DNA of 64,000 nucleotides from Vibrio algivorus. Its GTDB lineage: Bacteria; Pseudomonadota; Gammaproteobacteria; Enterobacterales; Vibrionaceae. A program made the translations under genes and the position numbers. The stretch's first letter is position 1, and the number at the start of each line of letters is the position of its first letter. The notes beneath the pieces are model-generated. The model worked only from the letters and a program-made list of their open reading frames with translations, did not search any database and was not told the origin of the DNA. The DNA lies in contig NZ_AP018679.1 of assembly GCF_002218005.2 (NCBI RefSeq), positions 930,001 to 994,000 on the forward strand. Reading direction: 5' to 3'. Shown in pieces: positions 16,817 through 25,435 of this stretch.

Positions 16817-19037
16817 GATCAAACGCTCCTTGTGAATTGGTATTCGGGTGGTTAGCAATGCCATCATCAGATGAATGATGAATCAGGTTATAACGCATAA
16901 AAGCGTCTAAAAATTCATTTGAGGATAAGTAAGTCGTTAATTCTGCAATGTTGCCTTGTTTGCTCATTTGCAATATGACATCGCACAATTTACCAAAGGT
17001 CATAGCTGGAGAGTTATTAACGCAACTAATCAACTCAGGCACTTTGTATTTATACTGTTTTGAATCAGACCATACAGAAACTGATGAGCCTTCTGGATAT
17101 TCATTAAATGGCACCTGCATTGACTCTGCTAGACCATACATCACCCGTAAGTACAAACGCGATAAATCTCCTTGTACGAGACGTTGCAAAATTAATTCAC
17201 CAATCGCCTGCTGGCGATCTCCTTTTGGGGAGATACTTTGTTTTATTTCAATCTTATAATCATCCGCGTTCCAACCTTGCGCCACTTCTTTCGCTAGCTC
17301 TTGCTGCAATGTCTTCTCAAGTTGCTGTTTGACGCTATCAAACTGAAACAGGCTAAAATCTCGCGAAATACGTTTAATTCGTTTGCGCTCAATCAGAGGT
17401 AGCAAGTATTCATTTTGATCAAAGGCATATTGTGAGTAATAACCACCACCCACATCCGAATGTGCGCCATACACCATAATTTCATGAAAGTTATCAGCAG
17501 AATTAAGTTTATTACTACTAAAATTATAACGGTATTCCGTTTTCGGAGAGGCGGTTAAATGTACTGCATGGCGTACCCGTTGTGGGTCCAACCACAAACG
17601 CACATTGCCATTATCTTGGTTATGTGGGGTAAAATCCAGTGAGCTAAAATCAGCAATTGCGGCCACGGTATCAAACAACCCGGCAAAGGTCACTTCGCAG
17701 TGCTCATTCTCATTCCAATCAAAACCCGCTTGCAACGCTAACTTATTTTGCTGGCACACTTCAACAAACTTTGGTACAAATTCACCTTGCTCGCCATCGA
17801 GCAACACATTAATAAAATGGCGGGCGGCAGCGGCCCCGCGACTAAAGCCAAATACATCCAATTCAATTTTGTTGATTCCATCAATTTTTATAGATGGAAG
17901 TTCTGGTTTTATTTGTTGTTCTAATGCTTGATTCACTTGTTCAATAGCTATACTTACTTTGGCTTCTACACCGTAGTCACCCAGCCCTAGAGCTTGACCA
18001 CCAAGTACAGATTCATCGGCCTTAGCGATTTCTGTGCTATTACCTGTACCAATACCAGTAATGTATTCCGAGTGGTAAAATACGGTCTGTTCTTGATTAA
18101 ATTCATTATTAAGGTAACGCTCATACAGCTTTTGAATGTTGGTCAGCTCGTTAGCCGCGCTGCTTTCCACTTTCTCATCATCTTCCCAAAACCAATAAAA
18201 GTCGTCTTGATTAGGGTAAGCATAACTGCGAGCTTGCCAGTCTTTAACCGGTAAATTGCCTTCTAGACTGCATAAGGATTGCCATTGGTTATAATAACCT
18301 TCTAACTGTTGCTTACCCCATTGAGCACTGTAAGTGTTATTGGCAGTGCCATCAAAGAACAGGCCAAATCGTAGTGTTATGTAGTTAAAACCTTGCACGC
18401 AAACCACATAGCATTTATCCGCTAGAAGATGACCACTAAAACTAGGATCATTGAGTGATAACGCTTGTTTCGTTTGATGACGTTCAGGAAGCGCCTCGGC
18501 ATCAGCCGTTGATAACAAATCACCTGCGGTCATATTGACGCGTTGTCTCGTCGCTTCATGGTAACCGATGGAGTTTTGAGCGAGCCATTCATCTACTGGA
18601 TCGCCTTGATATTGTTCATTAAGCTTTACCGTATCACCCACCACAATTAAATCAGGATCATCTTGATATTGTGGATTTAATTCCAATATCGCATTGAGTG
18701 TCATGCCATGTTGCCCAGCAATAGATGTTAAAGTATCGCCAACTTTAACGTTATGAATTTGATTCACGTTAGGATCCATTACAAATGGTCGTCGTTGCTG
18801 AGCTTGCTTAAGCCATAATGTCGGGTCTAGTTCGATTTGAATGCGGCCAGCGGTAATTCCGTCTAACCGAATTGGCTGATTATTCAAAGTGATAGTATAT
18901 CGACGGCCTTTAGCGTCAATCAATGTCCCTTTGACGTTATCAAAATATTGGTTGCGTTCATCAACTACAATCAACTCAATCCAGTGATCAGTATTGGCAC
19001 ATTCAACGCAATGCGGGTTAACGCCTAGCATTCCCAT
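16791..19037 (-). CDS. Tle1-type T6SS phospholipase effector (LysM + DUF2235)
   Basis: A 748-aa protein. Residues ~10-85 are a beta-rich N-terminal region starting with CVEC and HWIELIVVDE. A LysM domain follows at ~93-140 (VKVGDTLTSIAGQHGMTLNAI). The DUF2235 hydrolase at ~220-540 carries LFFDGTANN (226-234), the nucleophile motif GFSRG (Ser399), FDTVA (Asp456) and HSDVGGGY (His526). The Tle1 family hydrolyses membrane phospholipids of rival cells, typically with PLA activity. It lies after vgrG and the DUF4123 adaptor and is coupled to the adaptor by TAATG. LysM suggests peptidoglycan contact. Confidence 0.88.
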   Translation of the reverse strand: MGMLGVNPHCVECANTDHWIELIVVDERNQYFDNVKGTLIDAKGRRYTITLNNQPIRLDGITAGRIQIELDPTLWLKQAQQRRPFVMDPNVNQIHNVKVGDTLTSIAGQHGMTLNAILELNPQYQDDPDLIVVGDTVKLNEQYQGDPVDEWLAQNSIGYHEATRQRVNMTAGDLLSTADAEALPERHQTKQALSLNDPSFSGHLLADKCYVVCVQGFNYITLRFGLFFDGTANNTYSAQWGKQQLEGYYNQWQSLCSLEGNLPVKDWQARSYAYPNQDDFYWFWEDDEKVESSAANELTNIQKLYERYLNNEFNQEQTVFYHSEYITGIGTGNSTEIAKADESVLGGQALGLGDYGVEAKVSIAIEQVNQALEQQIKPELPSIKIDGINKIELDVFGFSRGAAAARHFINVLLDGEQGEFVPKFVEVCQQNKLALQAGFDWNENEHCEVTFAGLFDTVAAIADFSSLDFTPHNQDNGNVRLWLDPQRVRHAVHLTASPKTEYRYNFSSNKLNSADNFHEIMVYGAHSDVGGGYYSQYAFDQNEYLLPLIERKRIKRISRDFSLFQFDSVKQQLEKTLQQELAKEVAQGWNADDYKIEIKQSISPKGDRQQAIGELILQRLVQGDLSRLYLRVMYGLAESMQVPFNEYPEGSSVSVWSDSKQYKYKVPELISCVNNSPAMTFGKLCDVILQMSKQGNIAELTTYLSSNEFLDAFMRYNLIHHSSDDGIANHPNTNSQGAFDREQYDPTV

Positions 19038-19822
19038 TAAATTGTTCCCTTTTCTATTTCTTGTAATTCATCTAATTCATCACGAGTGAGCAACAAAGCC
19101 TGTGACAGTTCGGTATAAGACGTATTGGTGAGCTTAGAAAACTGAACTAAAGCGATGCTTTCTGCCTTATCGCTATTTGTGCCGTCATTGAGGGCTTGTT
19201 GTAATATTTCCTGAAAAAACACCAAAGGGTCTGGCAATGCATCGATTTTCTGGGGCAGCTTTTCCCACAGTTTGCTCACAATGGCCTTTGCGTGTTCATT
19301 CACTTTATATAGCGGCTCTAAATGCTGAGGTTGGATTTTCCACCATGTCTCTGAATACAGCTGATAATCCAATTGACTTGTGTTGTGATAAACGGCTAAT
19401 TGTCCTTCTTGAAGACAAGTTAACTGTTGGCTATTACCTAAAAATGCATTGATTTCATCTTGAGTAAAGGTTGTAAGCATTGGCACTACCACCTTTGGGT
19501 CATAAAATCGAAACATCACTTCTTCGCCATCAAGAGCGGCATAAAGTAAGCTTCTTAAGTGTGTAACCACATTCCACATTGGCTCATGACTGACGAGCAT
19601 GATTCCTTGATTAAACGTGTCACTATCTACATTCTGAAGCTCTGGTTGTATTGGAATAAGCCAAGGTGAATAAGGCATGACCTGTTTGAAGCTTTCACCA
19701 TGAAATAATGGTAAAGCATCGGAAAAACCCAATTGATGGTTTTGCTTAATCGCTTGCTGGTGGATGTCGGCACTGACAAGCCAGTAGGCACGCTCTTGTC
19801 CAAAAAAGTAAGAGGCTAACAT
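19037..19822 (-). CDS. DUF4123 T6SS effector adaptor (Tap/TEC)
   Basis: A 261-aa cytoplasmic chaperone that loads a cargo effector on its cognate VgrG. Core DUF4123 features are SPWLIPIQPEL, an LLYAALDGEEVMFRFYDPKVV block and a helical tail. The start is the ATG at 19822, overlapping the vgrG stop (TAATG) behind a perfect AAGGAGGT site. The stop in turn overlaps the effector start. The order vgrG-adaptor-effector says its client is the Tle1-type protein. Confidence 0.9.
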   Translation of the reverse strand: MLASYFFGQERAYWLVSADIHQQAIKQNHQLGFSDALPLFHGESFKQVMPYSPWLIPIQPELQNVDSDTFNQGIMLVSHEPMWNVVTHLRSLLYAALDGEEVMFRFYDPKVVVPMLTTFTQDEINAFLGNSQQLTCLQEGQLAVYHNTSQLDYQLYSETWWKIQPQHLEPLYKVNEHAKAIVSKLWEKLPQKIDALPDPLVFFQEILQQALNDGTNSDKAESIALVQFSKLTNTSYTELSQALLLTRDELDELQEIEKGTI

Positions 19823-21873
19823 TATTGACCTCCTTTTAATGGACACGGCTTGATGGTGGCTTTATTAACAGTTTCCGCTTCTATAACAGAGTCAATCTCA
19901 ATTGGGATCGCTGGTTGTGGTGGTTGTATTGGCTCAATGTCATTAGGCAACATTGGCGCGCTGCCACTATAAGTGCTAGCAGAGCCTGCACTTCCTCCAG
20001 AGTTGATATTCACACCAGCACCCACTAAATGAACCCCTGCCGCATCCACTTTTACAAAACTGCCACCAACTTTTAAAGTCACTTCTGAGCCAGCTTCAAC
20101 GATCAGCTTCCCACCACTGGTTAAGCTCACTTCTTTTCCTGCTTCTATAACATGAATGGCGCCGATTTTCTGTTGTATTGAGCCAGTCGCTTCTTGAGAT
20201 AAATGACCCGTCACTTTGCTACGACTTTCACCCTCTATCGTCAAATGATGATTATTTTTAACCTGAGTAAATTGGTCATTTTCAACCATTAGATGCTGGT
20301 CGTGATTTACATCGGTGATGTGGTCGTTGAGAGTTTCGGATTTAAAGTCCTTTTGCGCGTGAACATACACTTGCTCTGAGCCAGATTGGTCTTCAAAGCT
20401 GATTTCGTTAAAGCCTTCACCTTGGTGGGTTTCACTGCGCCATACGGTTTTGGTTTTATTACCCGGCAGTGTGTAAGGCGGCAGGTTTTGTGCGTTGAAC
20501 GCACGGCCTGTCACAATCGGTTGGTCTGGGTCGCCATTTAAAAACGAAACAATGACTTCATGGCCAATTCTTGGAATGGCGATTTGTCCGTATTGACTAC
20601 CAGCCCAGCCTTGTGAGACTTGAATCCAACATGAACTATGTTCATTGCCATTGGAATATCTATCCCACGGAAAATGCAGTTTCACTCGACCATATTCATC
20701 GCAGAAGATTTCTTCACCCTCTGGGCCAACCACGTAAGCGGTCATGGGACCGTCAACTTGTGGGCGAGTCATCTGTGGCATGCGCCAGGTTTTATCCGCT
20801 GGAATGGCGTCAAACTGGTTGGCGTAAGTCGTCGGTTTGCCGCCGGCGGATTCTTCGAGCGCTTGCGGTTGGTCGCCTTGATGAGTGCTGGCGATTATTA
20901 GCCAGTTTTTATTAAAGTTGTCATCACTGTGTTCGCTTAATTCAAACTTGGCGCCGCTTTGTAACTGTGGCTCATTCCCTTTGCCTTTGGCGGTATGAGC
21001 ATGGCGTCGCAAGCTATCTAGACGTAGTTGATTGAATTCTTTACCAACTGCGTCATCTTTAAAGCGCCCCGGCGCGTCAAAGTGTTGATAGGTATCACGC
21101 TGATAATCCATATCATTGGCGACGGCCTGCTGACTAAAGGTGTACTGCGGTTTTTTAAAGCTACTATCACCGCTGTGCGCTTCACTGACTTCAAACTGAG
21201 TCGTCTTGCTGAATTCTTTTATATACGGCGTTGAACTAATGCCACTGGCCATCACGTTATAAGGCACAGGTGAGTCTAGTGAGGTAATGACTTGAGAGTC
21301 ATCGGTAAACAAGACATTGTGTTTACCTTTGAACTGCTCAATGTGATAGACCATGCCTTCTTCAGCAGCAAGGCGGTTAATGAATTCAAGGTCCGTTTCA
21401 CGATATTGCATGCAAAACTCACGTTGCTTTGGCGTGCGAGTTAATGCAAAGACAAAGCCTTGGATGTCCATTTCTTTAAATAAGGTGGCGATGATATCGG
21501 GCGCAGAAATGGATTGGAAAATGCGGCTGTTATGGCGCAAGGATAAACGCTCAATTTCAGGCACGAGAGTTAAAGAGTAAAAGGTATGGTGATGGCCGGT
21601 TTCGCCTTGGGTGAAGTTACGCACAATACCGTTAATTCGTTGCACTACTTCGCCGTCACGATGCATGACAAGCTCGGTTTTTTTGTCCACCATGTCTAAG
21701 GCGGTGAAATCCGGTCGGCGACTAGCAAGTTGGATGTCATAACGAAAACCATGGCACCAAGTACCATCAGCGTGTTGAACGGAAGAAAAGTTATCTTGCC
21801 CTTGGTAGCTTCTTACCACTAAATCTTCGTCATTGACGCCATCGACGAGAATACTAAAGTGTAGCGTAGCCAT
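19822..21873 (-). CDS. vgrG: T6SS spike protein VgrG (TssI)
   Basis: 683 aa with gp27-like (residues ~1-380) and gp5-like OB and beta-helix (~390-640) parts. Markers are YRETDLEFINRLAAEEGMVYH, the GRVKLHFPWDRYSNGNEHSSCWIRV-like region seen here as CWIQVSQGWAGSQYGQIAIPRIGHEV, and FLNGDPDQPIVTGRAFN. The C-terminus ends in a short Pro-rich tail with no toxin domain, so this VgrG delivers a non-covalent cargo through the adaptor. It lies 231 bases downstream of hcp. Confidence 0.95.
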   Translation of the reverse strand: MATLHFSILVDGVNDEDLVVRSYQGQDNFSSVQHADGTWCHGFRYDIQLASRRPDFTALDMVDKKTELVMHRDGEVVQRINGIVRNFTQGETGHHHTFYSLTLVPEIERLSLRHNSRIFQSISAPDIIATLFKEMDIQGFVFALTRTPKQREFCMQYRETDLEFINRLAAEEGMVYHIEQFKGKHNVLFTDDSQVITSLDSPVPYNVMASGISSTPYIKEFSKTTQFEVSEAHSGDSSFKKPQYTFSQQAVANDMDYQRDTYQHFDAPGRFKDDAVGKEFNQLRLDSLRRHAHTAKGKGNEPQLQSGAKFELSEHSDDNFNKNWLIIASTHQGDQPQALEESAGGKPTTYANQFDAIPADKTWRMPQMTRPQVDGPMTAYVVGPEGEEIFCDEYGRVKLHFPWDRYSNGNEHSSCWIQVSQGWAGSQYGQIAIPRIGHEVIVSFLNGDPDQPIVTGRAFNAQNLPPYTLPGNKTKTVWRSETHQGEGFNEISFEDQSGSEQVYVHAQKDFKSETLNDHITDVNHDQHLMVENDQFTQVKNNHHLTIEGESRSKVTGHLSQEATGSIQQKIGAIHVIEAGKEVSLTSGGKLIVEAGSEVTLKVGGSFVKVDAAGVHLVGAGVNINSGGSAGSASTYSGSAPMLPNDIEPIQPPQPAIPIEIDSVIEAETVNKATIKPCPLKGGQ

Positions 21874-21959
21874 GCCCTATCCTTTTAATGTTTAACGCTT
21901 TACCGATTTGCTTTGTGCGCGAGCAATCCACCCAAACCCAAAGCAAACAAGTAAATATT

Positions 21960-22005
21960 GAAACGAAAAATAAACAGAAAAAGCTTGGCAGAAAACTGCC
22001 AAGCT
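21960..22005 (-). terminator. Terminator-like hairpin between hcp and vgrG
   Basis: On the minus strand, the stem AGCTTGGCAG / CTGCCAAGCT has a four-base loop and is followed by TTTTT and a further T-rich run. It lies about 100 bases after the hcp stop and could give high hcp and lower vgrG transcript levels by partial read-through. Confidence 0.8.
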
Positions 22006-22018
22006 CGAGTACCTAATC

Positions 22019-22104
22019 TATAGCCAAAGTAATTGGAGTTGCAGTGAGGCGACAAGTGAATGAACGCCGTCAACAAAGCTGCAACTTCAAGTACGAAGGG
22101 TATA
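22019..22104. repeat. 86-bp interspersed repeat, copy 1
   Basis: The repeat starts TATAGCCAAAGTAATTGGAG and ends GGGTATA, matching 48555-48640 closely over its whole 86 bases. It sits directly after the hcp stop. Inner AGTTGCAG / CTGCAACT-type pairing gives a hairpin. Confidence 0.88.
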
Positions 22105-22623
22105 TTAGGCTTCGATAGGCTTACGCCAATCATCACCACCTGAAGTACCCGCATTATTGTGGTCCCAAGTGATTTTGCGGTAAGACATCGATACCGTGAT
22201 ATTTTGCGTGAAGTCTTTCATTGCTGGATCTTGGCAATGTGGCATTTCACAGTTGATATCAATGATGGTTGCGCCTTCAAGCTTGGTAGTAAAGAAGTTC
22301 TCTTGTTTACCTTCGATTGACGTGCGGTACCATTTCAGTTCCACTTCATCTAGCTTTTCACCCGACGTTAATGCGTTGTACATCAGCGGAACCGCTTTGT
22401 TTAAAGCAACGGTGAATTTGAATGGTTTGTGAACACGTTGACCTGAAGGTTGACCAGATTGTGGATCGGTTGGAATCGTGACAGTGTGGTCAACATGTTG
22501 AACCAGCATCTCATCCTCATGGCCTTCTACATAAGAATCACCAATAGAATCAGCAGTACATGCGCCAGCAGTGATGTTGCCTTGAGTCGCGCCTTTGATT
22601 GATAAATAACATGGAGTTGGCAT
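22105..22623 (-). CDS. hcp: T6SS tube protein Hcp (TssD)
   Basis: 172 aa from the ATG at 22623 (MPTPCYLSIKGATQGNITAGA), the same length as V. cholerae Hcp. AAAGGAT lies upstream; a longer in-frame start is not needed. Typical blocks are DPQSGQPSGQRVHKPF, LNKAVPLMYNAL and MSYRKITWDHNNAGTSGGDDW. Hexameric rings of Hcp form the expelled tube. It is first in the cluster, 73 bases after a sigma-54 promoter. No baseplate, sheath or VasH genes are in the window, so this is an auxiliary cluster using a main T6SS elsewhere. Confidence 0.97.
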   Translation of the reverse strand: MPTPCYLSIKGATQGNITAGACTADSIGDSYVEGHEDEMLVQHVDHTVTIPTDPQSGQPSGQRVHKPFKFTVALNKAVPLMYNALTSGEKLDEVELKWYRTSIEGKQENFFTTKLEGATIIDINCEMPHCQDPAMKDFTQNITVSMSYRKITWDHNNAGTSGGDDWRKPIEA

Positions 22624-22695
22624 TACTAATATCCTTTTTTCGTTGCTGTAAATTAATGAGGTCAATTAATTCCCTCGAGTAACACCAACGGTATG

Positions 22696-22711
22696 AGCAA
22701 TTAATATGCCA
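22696..22711 (-). promoter_or_regulatory. Sigma-54 promoter of the T6SS cluster
   Basis: On the minus strand TGGCATATTAATTGCT matches the sigma-54 consensus (TGGCAY, N5, TTGCW) with the required ten bases between GG and GC. V. cholerae hcp operons are RpoN-dependent through VasH, which supports this site. Confidence 0.85.
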
Positions 22712-22762
22712 CTTTATATAACCAACAAAATCAACAAATTAAGCTTTAACAAAAAAGAAAGT

Positions 22763-22802
22763 CAGGCAACTTTTTGCGTACTACTACGTAAAAAGTTGCC
22801 TG
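22763..22802. repeat. 18-bp-arm hairpin upstream of hcp
   Basis: The arms CAGGCAACTTTTTGCGTA and TACGTAAAAAGTTGCCTG pair over 18 bases with one G-T wobble and a four-base loop. It lies upstream of the sigma-54 promoter, so it is outside the hcp transcript; it might be a protein binding site or insulator. Confidence 0.6.
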
Positions 22803-22841
22803 GTCATATACCCAAGCAACTACTACCCAAGCAACCACAAA

Positions 22842-22874
22842 AAAACCGCCAATAAATAATCTATTGGCGGTTTT
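22842..22874 (-). terminator. Terminator of the oxidoreductase gene
   Basis: The arms AAAACCGCCAATA and TATTGGCGGTTTT have a seven-base loop and a T-run on the minus strand, about 40 bases past the stop of the gene at 22915. Confidence 0.88.
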
Positions 22875-22914
22875 GTATTAGTGAAATATACCTAAAACAA
22901 TAAGGATATTTAAC

Positions 22915-23967
22915 TTAATCTTGCAGGTTTAAAGGCACATATGCAGCTTTATTGGCGATCGTTTCTAAAATATGCATAACCACAAGAGCTTCATTTTTCT
23001 CAACGGGTGGGCTTAGTCGTTTACCATCAACCCAATCTTTAAAGTCATTATAGAATTGAGTGTAGTGTTGGTAGTCTGCAGGCACTTCTTCTATTCTATT
23101 TTTAAAGTGGATTTTGCATAGGCTTTCAGGCGTATCATGACCAAAGGTTGGTGAGTCTAAAAAGATTCCTTGCTTTAAATCTCTTTCTTGCTGGTCAATA
23201 TCGTACTTCTCTACCGTTGCTTCTGTACCATTAATAATCCAGCGTGGCGGATGCTTAACGATTAACTGAGAATGACGTACACGAATGCGTAAATTGCCGT
23301 AAATCAGCTTAATATCATAATAGTCTTCTGGCACCGTATCCGAATAGGTTAAACCTTCACCAATGTAAAAATTCTTTTGATTACACACATCATAAATAAT
23401 GCTGTCTGGCTCACCGTAAAGGCTGACAACTTGGTCGATAAAATGCACCGCATGGCCATATACACTGCCAGCATATTTATCACCTTGATTATCAGCACCA
23501 TCTGGTCGGTAGTGAGTGTGATTTGATTCTATCTCCATCACCTTACCAAGATCTTGACGTTGTAAGATCTTCTTAATCGTAAGAAAGTCACTGTCATAAC
23601 GGCGATTTTGATACGGCGTGATTTTAACTTTATGTTGTTCCGCTAATTGATAAAGCTCTTTAGCTTCCGCTAACGTATTGCAAAATGGCTTTTCAACAAT
23701 CACATGCTTACCCGCCAAAATACATTGTTTCGCAAATTGATAATGAGTACTTGGCGGTGTTGTCACACTGATCGCTTCTACATCACTTTTTAATAATTGT
23801 TCAATATCATCAAAGCGTTGCGGCTCAGCTTTGGCTTGGTATGGCATCTCAAATGATTTAGAGCCTCGTGTATAAAACCCCACAATATCAAATTGACCAG
23901 AAGCCTCTACAAATGGCATATGGTAACGGTTCGTACTTTTTCCATAGCCAATAAAACCTAACTTCAT
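22915..23967 (-). CDS. Gfo/Idh/MocA-family oxidoreductase (YhhX-like)
   Basis: 350 aa. The N-terminal Rossmann domain starts MKLGFIGYGKSTNRYHMPF, and the family EKP motif is in KHVIVEKPFCNT. ITPYQNRRYDSDFLTIKK and HYRPDG are close to E. coli YhhX. Enzymes of this group use NAD(P) on sugars or cyclitols; no substrate can be named. A GAGGG site precedes the ATG. It appears to be a single gene. Confidence 0.88.
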   Translation of the reverse strand: MKLGFIGYGKSTNRYHMPFVEASGQFDIVGFYTRGSKSFEMPYQAKAEPQRFDDIEQLLKSDVEAISVTTPPSTHYQFAKQCILAGKHVIVEKPFCNTLAEAKELYQLAEQHKVKITPYQNRRYDSDFLTIKKILQRQDLGKVMEIESNHTHYRPDGADNQGDKYAGSVYGHAVHFIDQVVSLYGEPDSIIYDVCNQKNFYIGEGLTYSDTVPEDYYDIKLIYGNLRIRVRHSQLIVKHPPRWIINGTEATVEKYDIDQQERDLKQGIFLDSPTFGHDTPESLCKIHFKNRIEEVPADYQHYTQFYNDFKDWVDGKRLSPPVEKNEALVVMHILETIANKAAYVPLNLQD

Positions 23968-24025
23968 GCTTCCCTCTCTAAACTGCTTTTGATTATGACT
24001 CTACTTTCGCATTCTATCGCACAAT

Positions 24026-25435
24026 CTAAATATCCGAATCATCATTTTGATAGGCATCTATATTGGGTGCAACATCTTGCCCACCTAGTGCTTGATACAG
24101 GGCTACTTGAGCGACAAATTGATTGTAACGATTTTCTAACAACGACGCTTTAGCATCTCGTGTGTTTTCTTGAGAATCGAGTAAATCCATTATGGTGATT
24201 GATCCATATTTATAGCGCGAAATATAGATCCGTTCAGCTTGCTCCGCGGCATCGTATTGCTCTTGCAAGCGATCTTGTTGATAACTTAACTGCTCACGAG
24301 CAGACAGCGCATTTTCTACATCCTGAAACGCCGAATACAACACCTGGCGATAGCTGACTATCGAAGATTGATAATCTACATCCGCAATATCTTGGTTGTT
24401 TTGCATATCATTCCATTGCAAAAATGGCAACGTTAAATCTGCCCCTAGACTGCCAATCGGGTTAGATAACAATTCTTTTAATTCTTGTGATGAACCCCCT
24501 AAAGCGCCTGTAAGCGTTAAAGTCGGTAAATATTCCAAATCAGCAGAATCTTTACTGGCGAGGCTAGATTTAATCTCATAAATCGCCGCTTTAACATCCG
24601 GCCTTCTGATCAATAAATCCGCCGGAACACCTGATGACACTTCTGGTAAAGTAATATCGGGTAATTGCTTGACGGTTTTTGTCATATCAAGTGGTGGTTG
24701 ATTAAACAAAATCGCAAAAGCATTGTTTGCCTCCACTAACTGTTGATTAAACTGACTTTGCTGTGCTTGTAAACTAGCAAGACTACGTTTAGCTTCCAGA
24801 ACATCAAGCTTGGTCACAGCGCCTAATTGATATTGGCGAGTAATCAAATCTAAGGTTTTTTGTGCGTCGGCTACATCCGTTTCACTTAATGCTATACGCT
24901 GCTTTAAATATCCAATTTGCCAATAAAGTGATGCCGTAGTGGCCACCAAACTTTGCGCGGTACTCTCGCGATCTTCAAGGCTTGCCATTGCGGCCCATTT
25001 GGCTTGATCGGTATCGGCAGAGATTTTCCCCCACAAATCTAATTCATAACTGACCGATAAATTAGTGCTATAGCTGTCGGTTGAATCACCGCCATCTAAC
25101 GGTTTCGATACACCAGCAGAGGTAGTTGAGCTTAACTGGGGATACAAATCATCATCAGCTAAACCCATTTGTAGACGAGCCTTTTTTACTGTGAAGGTCG
25201 CAAGGGTTAAATCATTATTGGTGATCAACGCTTGATCAATAAACTGATTGAGGATGGGATCGTTAAACGCGTACCACCACGGATCGACTTTCACATCCTG
25301 CGCAAGATGCTTTTGCTGCCACGCTTCCGGTACTTGTACTGGCGGCGCTTGATAATCGGTCCGAGTTAATGTTCCGCAACCACTCAAGACCATCGCGCTT
25401 AACATTAAGCTAATTATTTTTCTATTCATCATCAT
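24026..25435 (-). CDS. Outer-membrane efflux lipoprotein (NodT/TolC family)
   Basis: 469 aa with a lipobox LSGC (Cys20) and two tandem outer-membrane efflux repeats, each with a long helical pair (ASLEDRESTAQSLVATTASLYWQIG; SFDQDVENALS-like region near 360). YISRYKYGSITIMDLLDSQEN is characteristic. It should form the trimeric channel for the MacAB pump encoded just upstream. Its start overlaps the macB stop (TAATG). Confidence 0.9.
   Translation of the reverse strand: MMMNRKIISLMLSAMVLSGCGTLTRTDYQAPPVQVPEAWQQKHLAQDVKVDPWWYAFNDPILNQFIDQALITNNDLTLATFTVKKARLQMGLADDDLYPQLSSTTSAGVSKPLDGGDSTDSYSTNLSVSYELDLWGKISADTDQAKWAAMASLEDRESTAQSLVATTASLYWQIGYLKQRIALSETDVADAQKTLDLITRQYQLGAVTKLDVLEAKRSLASLQAQQSQFNQQLVEANNAFAILFNQPPLDMTKTVKQLPDITLPEVSSGVPADLLIRRPDVKAAIYEIKSSLASKDSADLEYLPTLTLTGALGGSSQELKELLSNPIGSLGADLTLPFLQWNDMQNNQDIADVDYQSSIVSYRQVLYSAFQDVENALSAREQLSYQQDRLQEQYDAAEQAERIYISRYKYGSITIMDLLDSQENTRDAKASLLENRYNQFVAQVALYQALGGQDVAPNIDAYQNDDSDI

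Noticed and set aside
17605..17931. 108-aa open frame opposite the effector gene
   Set aside because: Antisense shadow of the DUF2235 catalytic region, which is clearly the real coding frame.
21900..22154. 84-aa open frame overlapping the hcp 3' end
   Set aside because: It runs through the 86-bp repeat and the terminator and overlaps hcp in another frame; an artefact of the repeat.
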